In this document: positions 3,201-5,379 of the stretch, in pieces
How positions within the stretch are numbered: the first letter of the stretch is position 1
How the letters are laid out: each line of letters opens with the position of its first letter
Source of the DNA: an uncultured Muribaculaceae bacterium
GTDB taxonomy: Bacteria; Bacteroidota; Bacteroidia; Bacteroidales; Muribaculaceae
Reading direction: 5' to 3'
Assembly: GCA_910584125.1 (NCBI GenBank)
Contig: CAJTXU010000062.1
Coordinates: forward strand, 1 to 5,379
DNA: 5,379 nucleotides
Made by a program: the position numbers and the translations under genes
Notes under the pieces: model-generated
Told to the model about the DNA's origin: nothing
The model's database searches: none
Seen by the model: the letters and a program-made list of their open reading frames with translations, nothing else

Positions 3201-5379
3201 CCAGCCCGGACGCCTCTGCACCGCGACGCTCAACGCGGAGATGACGGTGATCACCATCAACGAGAAACTGCGTGACGACGGCGCCTCCTCGAGTATTCTG
3301 CCTTACATCGGTATCCTCGGAAAGAACTTCCGCCAGCACGACAAGTACAACACGCGCCATACCTTCTACGTGGATAATGATCCGACAAAAGAGCAGAGAA
3401 TGGGCAACACCCATCTTGGCTGGCAGGAAGCGTATATCGAATACGGACAGTTCGGTCACCCGCTCTTCGACGTGAACGGCCTGCCCTATTACAACACAGT
3501 ATGGCCTCCGCGCTACAACATCCCCATGGAGTCGTACATTGGCGATGACGTCGACCCTCTGAACGTCACTTCAGACGACCTCACGATGAGACGCGACAAG
3601 CGCGGCGTCATGACAGGCGCCGACTGGGTCACCGCTCTGCAGAAAGACAACAAGTATGAGTATGCCACTACGGAAGGAGACGTAACGACGAACGCCGACA
3701 ACGAAGGTCTCAGACTCGACCCCGACCGGAAGTACGCGAGATATTACGTGGAGAATGTATGGCTGATGGGCGAATACAAGATCTGGACCGGATGGGGAGG
3801 CGAGAAGAACGCCAGCTGGGGCGCCGACTGGAACAAGTGTATCTATTTCGGCCCGAACAACGGCAACCAGCAGAAATCGGTCCACAAGACCTATGTGATC
3901 GGAGGCGAGGAAAGCAACTTCTTCACCGCAAAGTCAGAAGATGACAACTACGCCCGCGAGTTCTACCGCACGATGGAGATCTTCCTGCCTGTGAACGACT
4001 CCGAGACCGATTACGACTTTGGCAGCAACAACGCCAACCCGCCGACATACTCCATCTCTCCCCGCTTCTACCTGACCGAGGCCGACGGTGGCGCCAAGAT
4101 CGACGCCATCGCGCGTGGCGCCGTAGGCAGCCAGGCCGTGGGTTACGCCCCGTCGCTCTCGAACATGCCCGGCGGCTTCCATGTCTCCGAGTACAAGGTG
4201 ACGCGCTATGCATACGACGCCAACACCGACCGCGAGGAATTCAATCCGTGTGACATCAAGCGCAAAGCCGTCGAAAAGACAGCGGCTGTCGTGAAGTCGG
4301 GCACGGGTCTGGAGATTAAGGACTACGAAGAATTCAACGCTTTGTTCACCAAAGACTTCGGCACTGACGCGAAGTATACCAAGGACGGAGAGGCCGGCGA
4401 CTACGGCGTAGGACGCTATATCTTCCGTCTGGAGGCTACCTTCGAGAACGCGGCCGGAGAGACCAGAACGGCCGATGTGTGGTCTCCTTTCATCGAGATA
4501 TATGATAAGCAGGGAGAAGTGCACATCTACCATGCGCAGCTCGTCGAGCTGCCCGCGGACAACCCGCTCTGCCAGGAGAAGGGATACAAGTACATCACAT
4601 ACTCCAAGGAGAGAACCCGTTTCCACCGCGTCGCCGTCAAGGTTGTCGACAATGACCGGCCCGTCGAGCTCACGCGTCAGGAAGACCTCGCGCCGGAGGA
4701 AGTAGCCAAGCTCCGCGACGTCTACCTCAAGGATGGCGTCTGGACCAACAAGACGCTTCTGCTCACCGAAGACCCCTCGCGCTTCACGGGCGAGATGAAA
4801 GTCTTCAAGATGTCGAAAGTCGAGAGAGACGAAGCCGGCAACGAGACCAATGTTGACACGCAGCTCATCGACCTTATGGACGAGCGCGACAACAAGATCC
4901 GCAACTGGTACGCTTACATCTATGACGGCACGAATCAGATCGCGCATCCCGAGTCGTTCAAGGTGGACTTCACGGGTGAGCTGAAGAACGTCGAGCCGGA
5001 TGCCGCCGACGGCAGCACCATTGTCACTGATCTTGACAAGGTTGAGCATAAGCCGCAGTTCCCGCTGCCATATATCGACACGCCGAAGGCAAGGGTGGAA
5101 GTGAAGCTCACCGAGAACACCGACGAGTGGCCCGCGTTGTACACGGCTACGCATGAGCACCTCAACATTGTCGAGGGTAATGTCAGCGGCGAGAACGGTT
5201 ATGAGGATACGAATCCGTTCCAGCAGTGGCGCGAGGACAAGGTGCTGAACCGTCTTGAGGTGAGGGTGCCTGTTCAGCTGCCCAACATCTCGATGGCCGA
5301 TGGCCTGAGGGATGCCGCATACGACAAACTGACGGTCAAGGTCAACGACAAGGAGCTTGGCGTTGACAAAGAGAACGTA
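142..5379 (+). CDS. Giant secreted multi-module protein, starch-binding-like N-terminus (3' partial)
   Basis: Frame 1 is open for 1,746 codons and runs off the right edge. The ATG at 142 is fixed by an in-frame TAA at 121-123, the lack of another ATG between them, and a signal peptide directly after it. Modules in order: signal peptide (1-26), CBM26-like module (about 27-122), SusE/SusF-like module (123-246), tandem duplicates (247-356, 359-464), Pro/Gly linker (465-473), five more beta-rich modules (474-1044), then a poorly recognisable region with a Trp-rich patch (1207-1233) and a possible fibronectin-III-like part (1345-1455). There is no lipobox cysteine, no obvious transmembrane helix after the signal, and no catalytic motif I recognise. 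I infer an exported carbohydrate-binding or adhesive protein; a C-terminal sorting or anchoring domain would lie outside the window. The first third uses AT-ending codons far more than the rest. The coding call is very secure; the function is only suggestive. Confidence 0.93.
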   Translation, partial: MKKNLTKLVSLAVLGSFFVPPQPVEAKRIYYDNSSTQWSSVRVNSWSGTNPVNSTVMSSDGNNRFYCDVNDEFKPQNLEFHDANDYNSKTEIINSSSFNIPANTVFKGLKNGSSTKLIVLPTDNKLYLVGKVNGNNWTPANAIPMETSDGLVYTKNVKFDTTGEFSLITAKGTSSDAWGMPNSNIRYHSEDSGHKGIDLDYPDNLSIRFGNIGGSNGWKLNNLDTNKEYVITVDFNSYTVKISEPSDDKLYYFCSEGKDNWAAGGSKQVQVGSKLELTAASGGTSYFVFGTDPTLSWSSDKLYALGSSQDVSNDGEYTATYKAGTAAFEVKNGTYTITVTEFNPGVSVKFSVAKKGVVEDNKLYYFTKTGDSWGNATEINVDGTFTVTSSGNSDKKYFVFGKNSTYSNDALYGAGSETQVQNGQSYTGQSGNSNAFYVLDGTYTVTVTGFNAGSSVNFSVVKEGDTPGPGPDPVGTGLYMVTAYGTGGDNLSAWVSTPLVKSGDVYTCTFGSGDNFPKDKDYCIYFESRDENGNVLQSYGKKQAIGAQPWNDVDEISVGGSKEMNIHDGHVKAAYKFHFGKDAVNIKVDFSNPAKPVFSISELATNSISLVVGDKIMETKSIKGGGTLKFETLLKNGNSVVFRSAGKVFGPAGESDVMVEGAAQYLDISATDGRKFIWNAATGKAEISVTVDKDGNVTGVSFAELPTELYYYTMTNGAWTEGKLIEKGGKFEVEHSSPIFVIFGMDPVKDKDNGRNLYGVASNSLVESSSTARAQFGMNSGYYLASGKWTITVTDYVAAEYVDFEAVRTGDAAIPADGYTYYSLKEEGGAQTGNLKLEWDGSLGFYTAVLPSGNKGKKYKVYAAKEGEYTDHTGDYFGWGSNNSDHVEIVGKTGTTPIYQNDNAIWLECDNEHLVIVKVENGRYSKPISLSFRETLDPQKAGKIYLISQYLNDNTESPAWEMKPQPDGTYFLDEFAMRKCDYKNKAGEYCMQIVQYDESGRRLVADVLRDGFFVPRDFNRQPGRLCTATLNAEMTVITINEKLRDDGASSSILPYIGILGKNFRQHDKYNTRHTFYVDNDPTKEQRMGNTHLGWQEAYIEYGQFGHPLFDVNGLPYYNTVWPPRYNIPMESYIGDDVDPLNVTSDDLTMRRDKRGVMTGADWVTALQKDNKYEYATTEGDVTTNADNEGLRLDPDRKYARYYVENVWLMGEYKIWTGWGGEKNASWGADWNKCIYFGPNNGNQQKSVHKTYVIGGEESNFFTAKSEDDNYAREFYRTMEIFLPVNDSETDYDFGSNNANPPTYSISPRFYLTEADGGAKIDAIARGAVGSQAVGYAPSLSNMPGGFHVSEYKVTRYAYDANTDREEFNPCDIKRKAVEKTAAVVKSGTGLEIKDYEEFNALFTKDFGTDAKYTKDGEAGDYGVGRYIFRLEATFENAAGETRTADVWSPFIEIYDKQGEVHIYHAQLVELPADNPLCQEKGYKYITYSKERTRFHRVAVKVVDNDRPVELTRQEDLAPEEVAKLRDVYLKDGVWTNKTLLLTEDPSRFTGEMKVFKMSKVERDEAGNETNVDTQLIDLMDERDNKIRNWYAYIYDGTNQIAHPESFKVDFTGELKNVEPDAADGSTIVTDLDKVEHKPQFPLPYIDTPKARVEVKLTENTDEWPALYTATHEHLNIVEGNVSGENGYEDTNPFQQWREDKVLNRLEVRVPVQLPNISMADGLRDAAYDKLTVKVNDKELGVDKENV
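220..507 (+). other. CBM26-like putative starch-binding module
   Basis: Residues 27-122 open with Arg-Ile-Tyr-Tyr-Asp-Asn, followed by a Trp-Ser-Ser-Val-Arg-Val strand and a second Trp (Trp46). This matches my recollection of how CBM26-type starch-binding modules begin ('I/V-Y-F-N ... W-x-x-V-x-V-Y-x-W'), where aromatic residues stack on alpha-glucan. The module continues with a Phe-Tyr-Cys strand (65-67) and closes before Asp123. It sits immediately after the signal peptide, so it is at the extreme N-terminus of the mature protein. The assignment is by motif memory only; a generic beta-sandwich adhesin domain is the alternative. Confidence 0.45.
508..879 (+). other. SusE/SusF-like beta-sandwich module (module 1)
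   Basis: Residues 123-246 begin Lys-Leu-Tyr-Leu-Val-Gly, then Asn-Asn-Trp, Ala-Asn-Ala-Ile-Pro-Met. This phrase is typical of SusE/SusF-family outer-membrane starch-binding modules and their relatives in Bacteroidota ('LYLVG ... W ... A.PM'). The module closes with a Tyr-Val-Ile-Thr-Val-Asp strand and Tyr-Thr-Val-Lys-Ile-Ser. The likely role is glycan binding. SusE and SusF themselves are lipoproteins of roughly 400-500 residues, so this protein is a relative by module, not an orthologue. Confidence 0.5.
880..1209 (+). repeat. Module 2, first copy of duplicated ~110-residue repeat
   Basis: Residues 247-356 open Asp-Lys-Leu-Tyr-Tyr-Phe and Asp-Asn-Trp, have a central Ser-Tyr-Phe-Val-Phe-Gly strand and a Lys-Leu-Tyr-Ala-Leu-Gly motif, and close Gly-Thr-Tyr-Thr-Ile-Thr-Val-Thr ... 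Val-Lys-Phe-Ser-Val. Every one of these landmarks recurs in the next module in the same order and spacing. Bases 886-900 are identical to 1225-1239. By hand count 48 of 60 bases match between 1138-1197 and 1462-1521. Confidence 0.8.
1216..1533 (+). repeat. Module 3, second copy of duplicated repeat
   Basis: Residues 359-464 repeat module 2: Asn-Lys-Leu-Tyr-Tyr-Phe, Asp-Ser-Trp, Lys-Tyr-Phe-Val-Phe-Gly, Ala-Leu-Tyr-Gly-Ala-Gly, and Gly-Thr-Tyr-Thr-Val-Thr-Val-Thr ... Val-Asn-Phe-Ser-Val. It follows module 2 with almost no spacer and ends at the Pro/Gly linker. It differs from module 2 in using more GC-ending codons, so the pair straddles the compositional change along the gene. Confidence 0.8.
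1534..1560 (+). other. Pro/Gly inter-domain linker
   Basis: Residues 465-473 read Asp-Thr-Pro-Gly-Pro-Gly-Pro-Asp-Pro. Alternating Pro and Gly of this kind is a common flexible or extended linker between modules of secreted Bacteroidota proteins. It separates the N-terminal binding modules from the rest of the chain and may mark a fusion point. Confidence 0.75.
1561..2256 (+). other. Beta-rich modules 4 and 5
   Basis: Residues 474-593 (module 4) start Gly-Leu-Tyr-Met-Val-Thr with a Trp about 15 residues on (Trp494) and end with a Val-Asn-Ile-Lys-Val-Asp-Phe strand. Residues 594-705 (module 5) begin after Ala-Lys-Pro-Val-Phe and end Ala-Glu-Ile-Ser-Val-Thr-Val-Asp ... Val-Ser-Phe-Ala; this module lacks the Leu-Tyr opening and is the least like its neighbours. 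Both look like beta-sandwiches by strand alternation. I recognise no family, and the boundary between them is approximate. Confidence 0.4.
2257..2571 (+). repeat. Module 6, diverged third copy of the module 2/3 repeat
   Basis: Residues 706-810 carry the same ordered landmarks as modules 2 and 3: Glu-Leu-Tyr-Tyr-Tyr-Thr, Gly-Ala-Trp, Pro-Ile-Phe-Val-Ile-Phe-Gly-Met-Asp, Asn-Leu-Tyr-Gly-Val-Ala, and Gly-Lys-Trp-Thr-Ile-Thr-Val-Thr-Asp-Tyr ... Tyr-Val-Asp-Phe. At about 105 residues its length matches as well. Similarity is clear in protein but not evident in DNA, so this copy is older or under different selection. Confidence 0.65.
2572..3273 (+). other. Beta-rich modules 7 and 8
   Basis: Residues 811-939 (module 7) start Tyr-Thr-Tyr-Tyr-Ser-Leu, contain Phe-Gly-Trp-Gly-Ser-Asn-Asn and close with a Leu-Val-Ile-Val-Lys-Val strand. 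Residues 940-1044 (module 8) start Gly-Lys-Ile-Tyr-Leu-Ile-Ser with Pro-Ala-Trp-Glu-Met and Asp-Gly-Thr-Tyr-Phe-Leu, and end Thr-Val-Ile-Thr-Ile-Asn. Both fit the general plan of the upstream modules, though far diverged. Glycan binding is possible by analogy only. Confidence 0.4.
3274..4173 (+). other. Unassigned central region with Trp-rich patch
   Basis: Residues 1045-1344 match no family I know. The stretch around 1069-1130 (His- and Tyr-rich, with Val-Trp-Pro-Pro-Arg-Tyr) and the acidic stretch 1135-1200 are irregular. Residues 1207-1233 hold five Trp in 27 positions with Gly-Trp-Gly-Gly and Ser-Trp-Gly-Ala-Asp-Trp, followed directly by Ile-Tyr-Phe-Gly-Pro-Asn-Asn-Gly. Exposed Trp clusters of this kind often bind sugars, but that is inference. 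It then runs through Arg-Thr-Met-Glu-Ile-Phe-Leu-Pro and Tyr-Ser-Ile-Ser-Pro-Arg-Phe-Tyr-Leu-Thr, which look like beta strands. Confidence 0.4.
4174..4506 (+). other. Possible fibronectin-III-like module
   Basis: Residues 1345-1455 open with Val-Ser-Glu-Tyr-Lys-Val-Thr-Arg-Tyr-Ala-Tyr and close with Gly-Val-Gly-Arg-Tyr-Ile-Phe-Arg-Leu-Glu-Ala-Thr-Phe ... Gly-Glu-Thr-Arg-Thr-Ala-Asp ... Ile-Glu-Ile-Tyr. This resembles the 'Y-x-V-x-R' strand and the 'G-x-Y-x-F-x-V-x-A' strand of fibronectin-III-like spacer domains in secreted Bacteroidota proteins. The central part is longer than usual. The call rests on strand pattern only. Confidence 0.3.
4507..5379 (+). other. Unassigned C-terminal part of the visible protein
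   Basis: Residues 1456-1746 are hydrophilic and charged, with scattered beta-like strands such as Val-Ala-Val-Lys-Val-Val (1498-1503), Ala-Arg-Val-Glu-Val-Lys-Leu (1651-1657) and Leu-Glu-Val-Arg-Val-Pro-Val (1705-1711). I recognise no catalytic or sorting motif. A type IX sorting domain, if present, would be at the true C-terminus, past the edge. Confidence 0.5.

Noticed and set aside
2932..3459. A 175-codon open frame on the minus strand
   Set aside because: It lies wholly inside the main gene, has no recognisable domain and shows the Val/Leu/Arg-rich composition expected of antisense of GC-biased codons.
3923..4213. Minus-strand 96-codon frame very rich in Arg and Ser
   Set aside because: Such composition is the usual result of reading GC-rich coding DNA in a wrong frame; it overlaps both the main gene and another shadow frame.
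3934..5160. A 408-codon open frame on the minus strand
   Set aside because: It is codon-aligned antisense to the main gene. It stays open because the sense frame there avoids TTA, CTA and TCA codons in favour of GC-ending ones. Its product is an unlikely Val/Leu/Arg-rich string, it needs a GTG start, and it ends where a sense TCA (3934-3936) appears.
1..5379. CRISPR array, tRNA, rRNA or insertion sequence
   Set aside because: No regularly spaced short repeats with unique spacers, no RNA gene landmarks and no transposase motifs or terminal repeats were seen; nearly all the window is one coding frame.

Overview
The window holds one very large open gene and a short 5' non-coding region. Reading frame 1 stays open from the ATG at 142 to the last base at 5379. 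That gives 1,746 codons with no stop, so the gene is cut by the right edge and its true length is unknown. The start is normal: an in-frame TAA at 121-123 lies just upstream, no other ATG falls between it and 142, and the protein opens with a clear Sec signal peptide ending in a Val-Glu-Ala signal peptidase I site.

The likely source is a Bacteroidota gut-type bacterium (Bacteroidales, possibly Muribaculaceae or a Prevotella relative). Three things point there. The start codon sits behind an A/T-rich leader with no Shine-Dalgarno sequence. The protein is a giant multi-module exported protein rich in Asn, Asp, Tyr and Trp. Its N-terminal modules resemble starch-binding modules (CBM26-like, SusE/SusF-like). 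The phylum call is reasonably firm; anything finer is a guess.

Layout: 1-141 is a 5' region with an AT-rich edge, a G-rich island with two inverted repeats and a possible G-quadruplex, then an AC-rich leader. Bases 142-219 encode the signal peptide and 220-507 a CBM26-like module. Bases 508-3273 encode about eight consecutive beta-sandwich-like modules of 105-130 residues. Most share an opening 'Leu-Tyr ... Trp' motif and a closing beta-strand motif. Two adjacent modules (880-1209 and 1216-1533) are clear duplicates, and a third diverged copy lies at 2257-2571. A Pro/Gly linker (1534-1560) splits the string. Bases 3274-5379 encode a region of low recognisability, with a Trp-rich patch (3760-3840), a stretch that could be fibronectin-III-like (4174-4506), and an unassigned tail.

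No catalytic domain is recognisable, so the visible part looks like a secreted carbohydrate-binding or adhesive scaffold. The signal peptide has no lipobox cysteine, so the protein is not a Sus-type lipoprotein. A C-terminal sorting domain (for example type IX secretion) might lie beyond the window, but this is inference. The most striking sequence-level feature is a strong shift in codon use along the single gene: AT-ending codons dominate the first third and GC-ending codons the rest.
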